Below are positions 25,557 through 34,805 of a stretch of 64,000 nucleotides of DNA, one piece after another. The translations under genes were made by a program, and so were the position numbers. Location of the stretch: positions 1-64,000 of the forward strand of contig NZ_FRFC01000003.1 in assembly GCF_900143675.1 (NCBI RefSeq), read 5' to 3'. Position 1 is the first letter of the stretch; the number at the start of each line of letters is the position of its first letter. Source of the stretch: Candidatus Nitrosotalea sinensis (GTDB lineage Archaea; Thermoproteota; Nitrososphaeria; Nitrososphaerales; Nitrosopumilaceae). The notes below the pieces were generated by a model. It saw nothing but the letters and a program-made list of their open reading frames with translations, made no database searches and was not told the DNA's origin.

Positions 25557-26273
25557 TTACCCGTGGTCTGCATGCAGTCCGCATTCTTTCTGAGAGTCAG
25601 ATTCCCACCACCAGCGTCCAGCTCGTAATGGTTCTCCAGATTTGATTGCACGAGTGCATGGCTCACATCCAATACTTGGAAATCCTTTGTCATGTAATTT
25701 GTTATAGGGAACATTGTTTTTCTTGATATAATCCCATGTTTGGTCCCAAGTCCATTCTATTATAGGATTTATCTTAAGCATTCCACTGTGTTGCTCATCA
25801 ATTTCAATTTTATTTGCACTTGATCGTACTTCAGTTTGATCTGCTCTTAATCCAGTAATCCATCCATCCAGTGTTGAAAGCATCCTGTTTAGAGGATGAA
25901 CTTTTCGTATGCCACAACAAAGTTTTCTGTTACCAATGCTTTGATAGAATAGATTTAGACCATTTACGCGAACCATTTGTTCTACTTCATTTTGGTCTGG
26001 AAACATTACTTCAATAGTTAGATTGTATTTTTTACGTATCTCATCCATTACATCATATGTTTCTTGATTTAGTCTTCCAGTGTCAAGAGTAAAGATCCTT
26101 GCTTTTGGATTTATTTTCATTAGCATGTCAATCACCACTACATCCTCTGCTCCAAAACTTGATGCCATTGCTATTTTTGGATGAAGATTATCTAAAGACC
26201 ACTTGAGAACATCCTGAGGAGTTTGTAGATCTTTATTTAATTGCTGTATTGTTTCAGCGGTAAACCTTGGCAT
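25557..26273 (-). CDS. cysH: APS/PAPS reductase, probably APS-type
   Basis: 238 residues. Reduces adenylyl sulfate to sulfite. The nucleotide-binding part has MASSFGAEDVVV and FTLDTGRL. The double-cysteine CCGIRK and the pair CEPC are the 4Fe-4S ligands of APS-type reductases, and ECGLH carries the catalytic Cys. Absence of an APS kinase next to it fits direct use of APS. ATG start; first gene of the cysH-sat operon and divergent from the THUMP-domain protein. Confidence 0.94.
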   Translation of the reverse strand: MPRFTAETIQQLNKDLQTPQDVLKWSLDNLHPKIAMASSFGAEDVVVIDMLMKINPKARIFTLDTGRLNQETYDVMDEIRKKYNLTIEVMFPDQNEVEQMVRVNGLNLFYQSIGNRKLCCGIRKVHPLNRMLSTLDGWITGLRADQTEVRSSANKIEIDEQHSGMLKINPIIEWTWDQTWDYIKKNNVPYNKLHDKGFPSIGCEPCTRAIKSGEPLRAGRWWWESDSQKECGLHADHG

Positions 26274-26357
26274 AACAAAAATTCGCGTTATTCGTCATAT
26301 ATTATTTGTGTAAATTATTCATTCTAGAGTTATAAATGAGATATACAGTGAAAACAC

Positions 26358-27482
26358 ATGGTAGAAAAAACAGTACTTGTTGTTTTTCCATCAATTTACT
26401 CATTAAATAAAATAAATAGCCTTGAAACAAATATTAAAAAAATTCTCAAAATAAATAATCAACACCATGGTGATCTACGAAAGAATGAATCATTAATAAT
26501 AATAGAAGCAGATGATCCTGTTCTTGCATCATCTGCAGTGAATCTCTTATTTGGAATAGAAAAAATTACAATTGCAAAAGAAGTAGATAGTGATTTTGAT
26601 ACAGTCTTGGCAGCCATTACAAATACTACACTAAGTCTACTAGTAAAAGGAGAAAAATTTCATATCAAGATTGATGGAAAGACTAGAAATTTTCTTGCAA
26701 AAGATCTTGAAATTACAGCAATGTCTTCTCTAATAGACAAAGTTAGTCACCTTGGAGCAAAACCTGGTTCTGAGTCAGATCATGATAGGCAGGTATATGT
26801 CTATTTGACAGATACACATGCCTATGTTTGTATTTTTGTAGACAAGGGACTGGGTGGTATTCCATACAATTCACAAAGATCAGAGATCTTGTGTTGTGTG
26901 TATGATGAATTGTCTGCAATATCATGCCTTCAAACCATAAAGATGGGATTTGATGTGAAAATTCTTGTCTGTTATCGTAGTGAACCTGATTTACTCAAGC
27001 TTGTAAAAATTGTAAATAAAATATTGCCACACATGATTGAAGAGAATCAGAGTATTAGAATTTGTAAGATAAAGGGAATTGCAAATGTGTTTACCAGAAT
27101 TATTACAATAACTCAGATACTAACATCAATAGCATCCAAAGAAAAGATTGGTAGAGTTTCCTTAGGAATATCTCCAATGATATTTCCAGCTTCTTTTTGT
27201 GAGCATAATGCAAACTTAGTATTACAAAATAAAATAATTCCATGGTTTGCTCTTTCAGGTATAGATTCTGAAATTTTTGAAAATGCAAAAAAGATGGGAC
27301 TTGAAAAATACATTTCAAGCTTAGACGAATTGTGCAGGAATCATCCCAATAATAGAAAAATTAACACGTCTGAAACTATGAAATATGTAAAAGATGTTCT
27401 AAAGACTTGCAAGATTATCACAATCACAGTGGGTTCAAAAAACATACATGACATAATTGATTCGTTGAAATCAAATCACTGA
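26358..27482 (+). CDS. ThiI-like THUMP protein with a lost PP-loop
   Basis: 374 residues. The layout follows ThiI (tRNA 4-thiouridine synthase): N-terminal ferredoxin-like part, THUMP (about 65-165, GEKFHIKIDGKTRNF, VYVYLTDTHAYVCIFVDKGLGGIPYN), then an adenine-nucleotide-hydrolase-like domain. In ThiI the strand after THUMP leads into the PP-loop SGGxDS; here that position reads EILCCVYDELSAISCLQ, so the ATP loop is gone, and the rest is diverged. I infer it still binds RNA but cannot adenylate by the usual route. Neighbouring sulfate-assimilation genes suggest, but do not prove, a sulfur link. Confidence 0.6.
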   Translation: MVEKTVLVVFPSIYSLNKINSLETNIKKILKINNQHHGDLRKNESLIIIEADDPVLASSAVNLLFGIEKITIAKEVDSDFDTVLAAITNTTLSLLVKGEKFHIKIDGKTRNFLAKDLEITAMSSLIDKVSHLGAKPGSESDHDRQVYVYLTDTHAYVCIFVDKGLGGIPYNSQRSEILCCVYDELSAISCLQTIKMGFDVKILVCYRSEPDLLKLVKIVNKILPHMIEENQSIRICKIKGIANVFTRIITITQILTSIASKEKIGRVSLGISPMIFPASFCEHNANLVLQNKIIPWFALSGIDSEIFENAKKMGLEKYISSLDELCRNHPNNRKINTSETMKYVKDVLKTCKIITITVGSKNIHDIIDSLKSNH

Positions 27483-27513
27483 GAATTTAAACGGGTCAAA
27501 TTTACTTTCTCTT

Positions 27514-28737
27514 ATGAAGAAGATTGGAGGATTCATCTATCCTTGGGGAAATGGTCATTTCACCAGAATGATGCACCTAAACGATACAATTCATGAGACG
27601 ATAAAGGATGTAGAAATGCATTATACCAGCAGTGGTGAGATCTATCAAAAATTATTAAAAAAATTTCCAAAAGAGAGAATCCACAACATTGAGATGCCCG
27701 TACCAATAGATGGTAAAAAAGGTCCCAGCATATCGCTATCTACTCTTAACTTTCTATTGCCAATGTCAGGAAGACCTCCTTTGCTTTCAGTAGTTACTAA
27801 ATATCTGAGAAATGAAGGAAGATTATACAATAAAGAAAAATTCGATCTTGTAGTAAATGATGGAGATGTAGGGTCAAATGCAATAGCACAAAGAAGAGAC
27901 ATCAAATGCATTTTCATTACAAATCAATTCAAGCCAAAGTTATGGGCATCCAGATTTTACTTGTATCCAGGAGTGATATACGTATCAAAAAATATTGAAA
28001 GAGCAACAAAAATACTTGTTGCAGATTCTCCTCCACCATATACAATCTGTGAATACAATCTTAACTTCCCTGACAAGATAAAGGAAAAAGTTGTGTATGT
28101 AGGACATTTTTCAAATAGCACAACAACACATTCCAAGCCTAAATCAGATTTAGAGAAATTGATTGAAAATGTAGATAGCTTTGGATATTGGATGATAACA
28201 GGCAATCAGTCAACAAAAAAGATAACTTTGGAAAATTACAAAAATGCGTTTCACAGTACAGAGATGGCCAACCAACGAAGGGTAATATCACATGCAAGTG
28301 CAGATTCTGCACTTGACAAGGTTTTGGGAAGAGATGGAAAAACATATTCAATTTCTGAAGCATTGGAAAAAAAAATAGATTGGATTCAGATAGATGCAGG
28401 ATTTTTGTCAGAACAGGAAAAAGATACTGTCTTAAATTTATGCAAATATTCAGTGATAAATGGTTCTCATACTGCAATGGGTGAGATACTGGGAGCCAAG
28501 GCAAAACCAATCATAGGCATACCAGTGTATGATGAACATACTAATCAAATACAATGGGCTCAAGATAGGAACCTCGGAGTTTTAGCTACGAATGTAAAAC
28601 AGACTGTCAAGGCAGTATCTCTCATACATAAAGACTATAACAAATACCAAGAAAATCTAGCAGAGTTTTCAAGAAACTACAATACAGATGGAACAAAGAA
28701 TACTGTAAAAATTATCTCTGAAATGTTAGAGAACTAG
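27514..28737 (+). CDS. GT-B glycosyltransferase, UDP-glycosyltransferase/MurG-like
   Basis: 407 residues. Begins FIYPWGNGHFTRMMHL, the glycine/histidine acceptor-site loop of GT1/GT28 enzymes. The C-terminal NGSHTAMGEILGAKAKPIIGIP followed by DEHTNQIQWA is the nucleotide-sugar binding signature, with the E-Q-xxA motif at the loop. No transmembrane segment. It starts 31 bases after the THUMP protein on the same strand. Its likely role is glycosylation of lipid or surface polymer, but the substrate is not deducible. Confidence 0.85.
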   Translation: MKKIGGFIYPWGNGHFTRMMHLNDTIHETIKDVEMHYTSSGEIYQKLLKKFPKERIHNIEMPVPIDGKKGPSISLSTLNFLLPMSGRPPLLSVVTKYLRNEGRLYNKEKFDLVVNDGDVGSNAIAQRRDIKCIFITNQFKPKLWASRFYLYPGVIYVSKNIERATKILVADSPPPYTICEYNLNFPDKIKEKVVYVGHFSNSTTTHSKPKSDLEKLIENVDSFGYWMITGNQSTKKITLENYKNAFHSTEMANQRRVISHASADSALDKVLGRDGKTYSISEALEKKIDWIQIDAGFLSEQEKDTVLNLCKYSVINGSHTAMGEILGAKAKPIIGIPVYDEHTNQIQWAQDRNLGVLATNVKQTVKAVSLIHKDYNKYQENLAEFSRNYNTDGTKNTVKIISEMLEN

Positions 28738-28772
28738 AAAGAATTATAATTTTTTCATGAAGAAATAATGCA

Positions 28773-28850
28773 CTGGTACGCGGCACTTTGATGGGCGAAC
28801 TGACCTTTTAGGGATGAGGATATAGACCGCGTACCAGAAAACTGACCAAA
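28773..28850 (+). ncRNA. candidate structured small RNA with long closing stem
   Basis: A perfect 11-bp inverted repeat, CTGGTACGCGG (28773-28783) and CCGCGTACCAG (28827-28837), closes a loop containing CTGA-CCTTTTAGG-GATGA, which resembles a kink-turn (L7Ae-binding) arrangement. A TATA-like ATTATAATTTTTT at 28743-28755 lies about 25 bases upstream. The next gene has its own TATA-like AGCTTTTATGG at 28851-28861, so this element is probably a separate transcript. Class is unknown; an H/ACA-type guide is possible. Confidence 0.45.
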
Positions 28851-28883
28851 AGCTTTTATGGATAACTCGGATGATCGCCGTCG

Positions 28884-29105
28884 TTGACTGAATGCCCCGA
28901 ATGTGCAGCTAAAGATATAGTAGTAGAGATGAAATTTGACGCTAATACAAAACATTTCATTTGTAAAAAGTGTGGTTTGTTTGCAACAAGAGAACAAGTA
29001 AGTGACATAAGGTACAGATTAAACAAACGAGAAAAAACACGTGAAGATAAACATGATGAATATCGTGATTGGTGGACGACAAGTAAAAAAGACAAACAAG
29101 GTTAG
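28884..29105 (+). CDS. small zinc-ribbon protein
   Basis: 73 residues. One zinc ribbon is built from CPEC near the N-terminus and CKKC about 23 residues later; the remainder is a basic, charged helix (YRLNKREKTREDKHDEYRDWW). TTG start at 28884, with a TATA-like element 28-33 bases upstream, consistent with a leaderless transcript. The type suggests RNA or DNA binding, function unknown. It is followed by the gene at 29121 with a 15-base gap. Confidence 0.72.
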   Translation: MTECPECAAKDIVVEMKFDANTKHFICKKCGLFATREQVSDIRYRLNKREKTREDKHDEYRDWWTTSKKDKQG

Positions 29106-29120
29106 TTTTAGTGAGTTATA

Positions 29121-29519
29121 ATGGGAAAAGAAAAAGAGATTCCAAAATGGGTACAAGATGAGATAAAGGATGCCAAATTTGGCAAGCCAGAGTCTATCAC
29201 AAGAACCGGTTACATATTGGAAATTTATGATAAAGATATGAAGATAGATTCACAGCTGTATGAAGCAATTGAGGATGGAAGAAAAATAATTGAGGGAATG
29301 AACCTTCCAAAGAAAATAAAACCTGCTGATCTTATGAAGGGAGTTGTCTACGAGTTTACAATAAACTCACTCAAGGCACCCTTGAGCAAAAAAGTTATCG
29401 AATACTTGAAGAAAGAAATGGAAATAGACATGGATGCAATTTATCAATTTGAACTTACCAATCTAGAATTAATGGATGTCGATTCAGATTCTGCAGCCGA
29501 AGAAGAATCAGAAGAATAG
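29121..29519 (+). CDS. conserved-looking hypothetical acidic protein
   Basis: 132 residues, soluble, ending in a strongly acidic tail (SDSAAEEESEE). The N-terminus (KEIPKWVQDEIKDAKFGKPE) and predicted alternating helix/strand structure are not recognised as a known family. It is 15 bases downstream of the zinc-ribbon gene and likely co-transcribed. No signal peptide or membrane segment. Confidence 0.68.
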   Translation: MGKEKEIPKWVQDEIKDAKFGKPESITRTGYILEIYDKDMKIDSQLYEAIEDGRKIIEGMNLPKKIKPADLMKGVVYEFTINSLKAPLSKKVIEYLKKEMEIDMDAIYQFELTNLELMDVDSDSAAEEESEE

Positions 29520-29524
29520 AAATA

Positions 29525-30319
29525 TCATATTTTAGATTTAAGTGATCTTCTAAAAATTCCGCCAATTATCGGGTTTATTATGTATGGCAGTGTTTGTTTT
29601 AGCCATATCACAAATCTGACAAATTGAGGTACAACAATTTCAAGCCTGGGCGAAGAGGAGGCTTTGATTATGGCATTTGCAACGGTTTTTGGATCAAGTG
29701 ATGTTGAAGAATATCTAGGCATTTTACCAAAAGATACATGATCAAAAAAATTGGTTCGTACCATTATTGGACTAACTACTGTTATTCCAACACCGGTTCC
29801 TTTAAGTTCATGATATAAAGATTCAGAGAATCCCAACATGGCAAATTTTGATGCACAGTAAGATGCCATTCCAGGAATACCAACACTTCCAGCCACAGAA
29901 GCTACATTGACAATATGACCAGACCGTTTCTCCAACATCTTTGGTAAAAAGGCCTTGATGCAATACATCATACCAAAAAAATTTGTACTCATTTGTGATT
30001 CCATTTCTTCAACTTTAATTTTTTCTACAGTGTCATATATCCCAAAACCTGCATTGTTGACAAGTACATCTACACTGCCAAATTTTTCAATTACAAATTT
30101 AGCCATCTTGTCTACTTGATCTTTTTTTGATATATCGCAAGCATAAACAAGTATAGTAGTTTGATATTTTGATAACCTAGAAGATATTTGCTGTAGTTTC
30201 TCTTCATTTCTAGATACTAGTATTACAATTGCATGCAGTTGTGCAAATTTTTCAGCAGATTGTTCGCCAATTCCGCTTGATGCACCTGTGATAACCACTA
30301 CTTTTTTGTTATAGTTCAA
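29525..30319 (-). CDS. short-chain dehydrogenase/reductase
   Basis: 264 residues. Classical SDR: cofactor loop GASSGIGEQ, NNAGFG, catalytic Ser in VNVASVAGSVG and YCASK (Tyr and Lys). The C-terminal extension has a hydrophobic stretch (about 236-255) that may tether it to the membrane, as in SDRs of the lipid-modifying DltE/RDH type. Substrate is unknown. TTG start. Same strand as the UPF0104 membrane protein just upstream. Confidence 0.85.
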   Translation of the reverse strand: MNYNKKVVVITGASSGIGEQSAEKFAQLHAIVILVSRNEEKLQQISSRLSKYQTTILVYACDISKKDQVDKMAKFVIEKFGSVDVLVNNAGFGIYDTVEKIKVEEMESQMSTNFFGMMYCIKAFLPKMLEKRSGHIVNVASVAGSVGIPGMASYCASKFAMLGFSESLYHELKGTGVGITVVSPIMVRTNFFDHVSFGKMPRYSSTSLDPKTVANAIIKASSSPRLEIVVPQFVRFVIWLKQTLPYIINPIIGGIFRRSLKSKI

Positions 30320-30355
30320 TAATTGAAAATTCAGGGCATTAAAATAAAGTGCTTT

Positions 30356-31372
30356 CTATGCAGTTTTGGTCTTTTTTATGCTAGGATACACGACTTTCAT
30401 TAGAAATATCCAGCTTATTACAAGACCAACATGATAAGTTGCTATTCTCCACCCTATTACAATATTCCATTGAAGACTATTCTTGGCAGCTTCAAATGTT
30501 AGACTATGTAGATGACCTAGATAGGCCCATATAGAAAATTCAGTTAATCCAGATCCACCAATGGTAATAGGCAGATTACCAATTGCTATAGAGGCCATTG
30601 TAGCCATGAGAGAATGGAAAAAGTCAATTACATAACCAACACCGTTTGCAATTATCATAAACGATAGACCGTAAAGTGACCATGTAAATACTGAGATTAT
30701 TAGAGATACAGTAAATGCTTTTTTGATCTCTCTGGTATGCAGAGTTTCCCTACTCATGTCACATATTTCTTTCATCCACAAATTTGTTTTATCGATGTAT
30801 TTTGTAGAACGCTCTTTTCCTACTTTTGTAGCAAGTTTTGAAGCCCAACCAGGTACTTGGAATGTTCTTTTAGAAGAAAGAAAGAATAACGTAGACCAAA
30901 GTCCTGTAATGGGAATACTGATTGCGAGTATTGTTATTCCTATAATATATGCACCATATGTAAATGAAATTACTGCAGCAGTTATTGCAAATATTCCAGA
31001 CACTAGAACCTCCGTTACAATTTCTATAATTGTTACCCATGATGCTTTTCCAATTGGAACTCCTTTTTTACCCAACCACATTATCCTTACCAATTCTCCA
31101 CCTACAAAAGAAGGAGTTGTAGATGTTACAAATTCACTGCCAATTCGTACCGAAATTGTTCTCCAGTTTACATCAACTGGACCCAGAAATTTTTTTACAA
31201 GATAATTGAATTTCAGTCCCTGTGTGAATAATTTGGCAGCCATAGCTATGGAAGCTCCTACGAATGGCAACATACCTATTGCAAGAATATTATCAAAACT
31301 TACGTTAAATGTAGCAGCAATAATTAGGAATGGAATAATACTCACAGGAATAGCAAGGATCTTCCAGTTCAT
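30356..31372 (-). CDS. UPF0104/lysylphosphatidylglycerol-synthase-type membrane protein
   Basis: 338 residues with eight to nine transmembrane segments. The family pattern is visible in RIGSEFVTSTTPSFVGGELVRI, GNLPITIGGSGLTEFSIWAYL and the overall spacing. Members include putative flippases and the membrane part of MprF. In archaea such proteins often accompany glycan-lipid export. ATG start. Its stop lies 37 bases upstream of the SDR start, so the pair probably forms one transcript. Confidence 0.85.
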   Translation of the reverse strand: MNWKILAIPVSIIPFLIIAATFNVSFDNILAIGMLPFVGASIAMAAKLFTQGLKFNYLVKKFLGPVDVNWRTISVRIGSEFVTSTTPSFVGGELVRIMWLGKKGVPIGKASWVTIIEIVTEVLVSGIFAITAAVISFTYGAYIIGITILAISIPITGLWSTLFFLSSKRTFQVPGWASKLATKVGKERSTKYIDKTNLWMKEICDMSRETLHTREIKKAFTVSLIISVFTWSLYGLSFMIIANGVGYVIDFFHSLMATMASIAIGNLPITIGGSGLTEFSIWAYLGHLHSLTFEAAKNSLQWNIVIGWRIATYHVGLVISWIFLMKVVYPSIKKTKTA

Positions 31373-31429
31373 TGCATCCTTACTCAGAGATGGAAATATA
31401 AGCTCAACATAGAATGAATTATCAGAAAA

Positions 31430-32188
31430 ATGAAGGCAATCTTTCTCGTTGGAACTGCAGGTGCAGGAAAGTCATTATTGGCTTCTAAAATTCTAGATTA
31501 CTATTCTAGAAATGGGGCGTTTGTAGGAATGCTGAATTTGGATCCTGGTGTAGAAAATCTTCCATACACATGTGATATTGATGTCAGAGACCATATCAAC
31601 ATAGTAGATATCATGAAACAATATGATCTTGGTCCAAACGGATCAATGATCATGGCAAATGATCTTATTGCATCAAAGATAGACGATATACAAAATGAGA
31701 TAGACAATGTAAATCCAGACTATCTTATAGTAGATACTCCAGGACAAGTAGAATTGTTTGCATATAGAGCAAGTGGTCCATTTATCGTACAAAACTTGAA
31801 CATAGAAGAGAAAGCATCAATATTTCTTCATGATGGATCATTGATGACTTCTCCTTCAAATTTTGTTTCAGTTGCATTGCTTTCCACATCAATAAAGCTG
31901 AGACTTGGATTACCACAGATAAATGTGCTAACAAAGATAGATCTTATTGAAGATAAGATTAAAGACATATTGAAATGGTCAACAAACATGACAAGTCTTG
32001 AGAGTTCCCTTGCAAAAAGTTCAGACGGTGAAAATTATACACTTGCAGTCAATATTCTACGAAGTTTGAATTTAGGAGGATTTGCACAAGGAATGATTCC
32101 AATTTCCAATGTTACCGGAGAAGGCATGACGAATCTACAAGCTGCATTGAGTCGCATACTTAACTTGGGTGAAGAGGTAGAAGATTAA
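31430..32188 (+). CDS. GPN-loop GTPase
   Basis: 252 residues. P-loop GTAGAGKS, Walker B-type DTPGQVELF, and the defining GPN motif (GPNGSMI) which completes the active site across the dimer. G4 is TKIDLI. Eukaryotic members assemble RNA polymerase II; the archaeal role is unsettled. ATG start. The stop overlaps the homoserine kinase start by one base (TAATG). Confidence 0.93.
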   Translation: MKAIFLVGTAGAGKSLLASKILDYYSRNGAFVGMLNLDPGVENLPYTCDIDVRDHINIVDIMKQYDLGPNGSMIMANDLIASKIDDIQNEIDNVNPDYLIVDTPGQVELFAYRASGPFIVQNLNIEEKASIFLHDGSLMTSPSNFVSVALLSTSIKLRLGLPQINVLTKIDLIEDKIKDILKWSTNMTSLESSLAKSSDGENYTLAVNILRSLNLGGFAQGMIPISNVTGEGMTNLQAALSRILNLGEEVED

Positions 32189-33105
32189 TGAAAAGCGTAA
32201 TTGCTCGAGCTCCCAGCTCTACTGCAAACCTAGGTCCTGGCTTTGACGTATTTGGACTTGCTCTTGACGCATATTACGATGAAGTACAAATAACAAAGAA
32301 TGAAGGAACACAGATAGTTATCGAAAGTTCTGACTCTGTTCCCTTAGAACCTGAAAAGAATTCTGCAGGAATAGTGATTATTGAAATGTCAAAGGCATTC
32401 AAGGTAAAAACAGGTCTTCTAGTCAAAATCAAAAAAGGTGTTCCGGCAGGATTTGGAATGGGTAGTAGTGCAGCATCTGCAGCAGCTGCTGCAGTTGCGT
32501 TTAATTCATTATTTGACCTAAATCTTGATCAAAATACTTTGGTAGAATTTGCAGGAATGGGAGAAAGGGCAAGTGCAGGGTCTATTCATTATGATAATGT
32601 GAGTGCCTCAGTTCTTGGCGGGTTTGTAATAGTAAGAACAGATCCTCTTGATGTCATAAAAATTGAACCGCCAAAGGATCTAGTGCTGTGTGTTGCAATA
32701 CCAAAAATCGCTGTTCCTAAAAAGAAGACCAAAGTATCTAGAGGAGTTTTACCACAACAAGTAAAATTACATGATCATGTAAGAAATCTTGCTAATGCAG
32801 CTGCTATAGCCACTGGATTTATCAATAAAGATGTAGAATTATTGGGTCGATCAATAAAGGACATAATAGTAGAACCAGCTAGAAAACACATGATTCCAGG
32901 TTTTGACAATGTTAAGAAAAATGCACTGCAGGCAGGTGCGTTAGGTGTAACAATAAGTGGTGCTGGCCCATCAGTAATTTCATTTACATCAAAATCTGCA
33001 AATCATAAAAAGATCTGTAAAGCAATGGAAAAAGGGTTTTCTTCTGCCAATACAGAATGTATCACAGTAGTTTGTAGGCCAAGTAAGGGTGCTTTTGCAT
33101 TATAA
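32188..33105 (+). CDS. thrB: homoserine kinase
   Basis: 305 residues, GHMP kinase family. Phosphorylates homoserine on the way to threonine. N-terminal APSSTANLGPGFDVFGLAL is specific for ThrB, the ATP loop is GVPAGFGMGSSAASAAAA, and the C-terminal GAGPSVISF is the third GHMP motif. Translationally coupled to the GPN GTPase. The end overlaps convergently with the enoyl-CoA hydratase gene by six bases. Confidence 0.94.
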   Translation: MKSVIARAPSSTANLGPGFDVFGLALDAYYDEVQITKNEGTQIVIESSDSVPLEPEKNSAGIVIIEMSKAFKVKTGLLVKIKKGVPAGFGMGSSAASAAAAAVAFNSLFDLNLDQNTLVEFAGMGERASAGSIHYDNVSASVLGGFVIVRTDPLDVIKIEPPKDLVLCVAIPKIAVPKKKTKVSRGVLPQQVKLHDHVRNLANAAAIATGFINKDVELLGRSIKDIIVEPARKHMIPGFDNVKKNALQAGALGVTISGAGPSVISFTSKSANHKKICKAMEKGFSSANTECITVVCRPSKGAFAL

Positions 33106-33855
33106 TTTTTTTTCAACAAATTTACGCATTCGTTCTTCTCTGTCTTTAGTTGAAAAACAGACAGCCCATGAATAGATTTCAAGTTTTAGTCCAGTATCAA
33201 GATTAGCATCTGTTCCTTTGTTCACAAGCATTTTAGAAACTCCTATTGCAAAGCTACTATTTTTTGATATTGTCTTTGCATATGATCTAGTTTCTGAAAT
33301 TAGATTTTCAGAGGAGAATATTTTGTTTATCAAACCCATTGAGAATGCCTCTTCTGCAGTAATTTTTCTACCAGAGAATATGAGATCTTTTGCTCTGGCT
33401 GGACCTATAATTCGTAACAATCTTTGTGTGCCTCCCCATCCCGGACATATTCCTAAAGTTACTTCTGGTTGCCCAAGATATGCATTTGGAGAAGCAAATC
33501 TTAGATCACATGAAAGTGCAAGCTCACACCCTCCACCCAAAGCATATCCATTTACAGCGGCAATTACAGGTTTTTCCAATTTTTCAATTTTATTGAGGAC
33601 CTCGTGTCCTCGTAGTGCATATTTTTCTGCGTCTGATGGTCCTATACTACTCATATATTCAATGTCGGCCCCTGCTGAAAAGGCCTTTGTACCATCACCA
33701 GTTATTATAATGACTCGAGATGAGTCTTTTTCCAATCCATCCAGTATTGAGATAAATTCGTCCATTACAGCCAGATTCATTGCATTTAGTTTTTCTTGTC
33801 GAGTGATTGTGATTTGAACAACTTGATCATCTCGTTCAACTTTTAGGTAAGCCAT
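33100..33855 (-). CDS. enoyl-CoA hydratase family; likely 3-hydroxypropionyl-CoA dehydratase/crotonyl-CoA hydratase
   Basis: 251 residues, crotonase fold. Oxyanion hole residues are in AFSAGADIEYM and NGYALGGGCELALSCD; the catalytic acids lie around LGQPEVTLGICPGWGGTQRL. In ammonia-oxidising archaea a member of this family hydrates crotonyl-CoA and dehydrates 3-hydroxypropionyl-CoA in the hydroxypropionate/hydroxybutyrate carbon-fixation cycle; single-copy status could not be checked here, so this is inference from the organism. ATG start, divergent from the transporter gene. Confidence 0.85.
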   Translation of the reverse strand: MAYLKVERDDQVVQITITRQEKLNAMNLAVMDEFISILDGLEKDSSRVIIITGDGTKAFSAGADIEYMSSIGPSDAEKYALRGHEVLNKIEKLEKPVIAAVNGYALGGGCELALSCDLRFASPNAYLGQPEVTLGICPGWGGTQRLLRIIGPARAKDLIFSGRKITAEEAFSMGLINKIFSSENLISETRSYAKTISKNSSFAIGVSKMLVNKGTDANLDTGLKLEIYSWAVCFSTKDREERMRKFVEKKL

Positions 33856-33933
33856 ATGGAAAAAATATCTTGGCCAAAATTAAACTTTAGAGTGGATAGA
33901 AACCGAGTTATATTGTCAACCTTGCAGTGAAAG

Positions 33934-34767
33934 TTGTCTTTGAATTCGTCTGGATTAATTTCATCTATTGGTTCAGCTATTTGTTGGGGTACTTTTTTTG
34001 TGCCTGTAAAAAAAGTCAAGGTTGCAGACATTTGTCAACTTCAAGGGTCTACAGGAATTGGTGCTCTTCTTTTTGCAATACCGATTAGTTTTTTCTGGGG
34101 ATTTGAGATTTTACCTAGTGGTCTTATTGGTGGGGCGATATGGACTGCAGGAAACATACTTGCACTTTATTCAGTAAGACTGATAGGACTTTCAAAGACA
34201 TCACCATTACTTGCAGGATTTAGTATCCTAGTTTCATTTCTCTGGGGGATATTGTTTTTTGGAGAAAAATTTAATCACATGCCCCTAGCAATAGGCGCAA
34301 TAGGGTTACTGTTAGCCGGTTTACCATTTGTAACAGGTGCAACAAAGACTTCGGCCGTGCAAAAAAGAGGATACGTGATTGCTATAATATCAGGAATTGT
34401 GGGAGGTTCATATGTTATACCGATGCAAATGACCCACACATTACAATCTGGATTTTTTTCATCAAGTTTGTCTATTTTTGCAATTAGTATACCACTCTTG
34501 TTTATTTCACGAAAATGGATCAGAAAAGATATTATCGCAGGAATAGCTTCAGGAAGTTTGTTTAACGCAGGAAGTTTGTTTGTCTTAATTGCCATCACAT
34601 CAGTAGGGATTACAGTAGCATATCCAATTTCCCAAACAGCTACGCTCTTTGCAGTATCATGGGGAATTTTATATTTTAAAGAGATAGCCAACAAGCAGAA
34701 CATATTTAGAGTAATTACTGGATCTGTCATGATTTTATCAGGAGCTGCGTTATTGTCTATAGCCTAG
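33934..34767 (+). CDS. GRP/DMT-type sugar transporter
   Basis: 277 residues with ten predicted transmembrane helices in two similar halves. GSAICWGTFFVPVKK and GGAIWTAGNILALYSVRLIGLS in the first half and GIVGGSYVIPMQ with AYPISQTATLFAVSWGILYFKE in the second resemble glucose/ribose porters of the RbsU/GlcU type. Substrate is a guess (sugar or other small metabolite). TTG start at 33934. Stands alone. Confidence 0.8.
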   Translation: MSLNSSGLISSIGSAICWGTFFVPVKKVKVADICQLQGSTGIGALLFAIPISFFWGFEILPSGLIGGAIWTAGNILALYSVRLIGLSKTSPLLAGFSILVSFLWGILFFGEKFNHMPLAIGAIGLLLAGLPFVTGATKTSAVQKRGYVIAIISGIVGGSYVIPMQMTHTLQSGFFSSSLSIFAISIPLLFISRKWIRKDIIAGIASGSLFNAGSLFVLIAITSVGITVAYPISQTATLFAVSWGILYFKEIANKQNIFRVITGSVMILSGAALLSIA

Positions 34768-34805
34768 TCAAGCATTTATTTAGTCAAATTCTAAGCATTT
34801 TCAAA

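Noticed and set aside
28773-28850. Classical box C/D guide RNA
   Set aside because: CTGA and GATGA motifs exist but spacing between boxes (about 6 and 24 bases) does not fit the usual 12-base guide layout, so only a kink-turn-like element is claimed.
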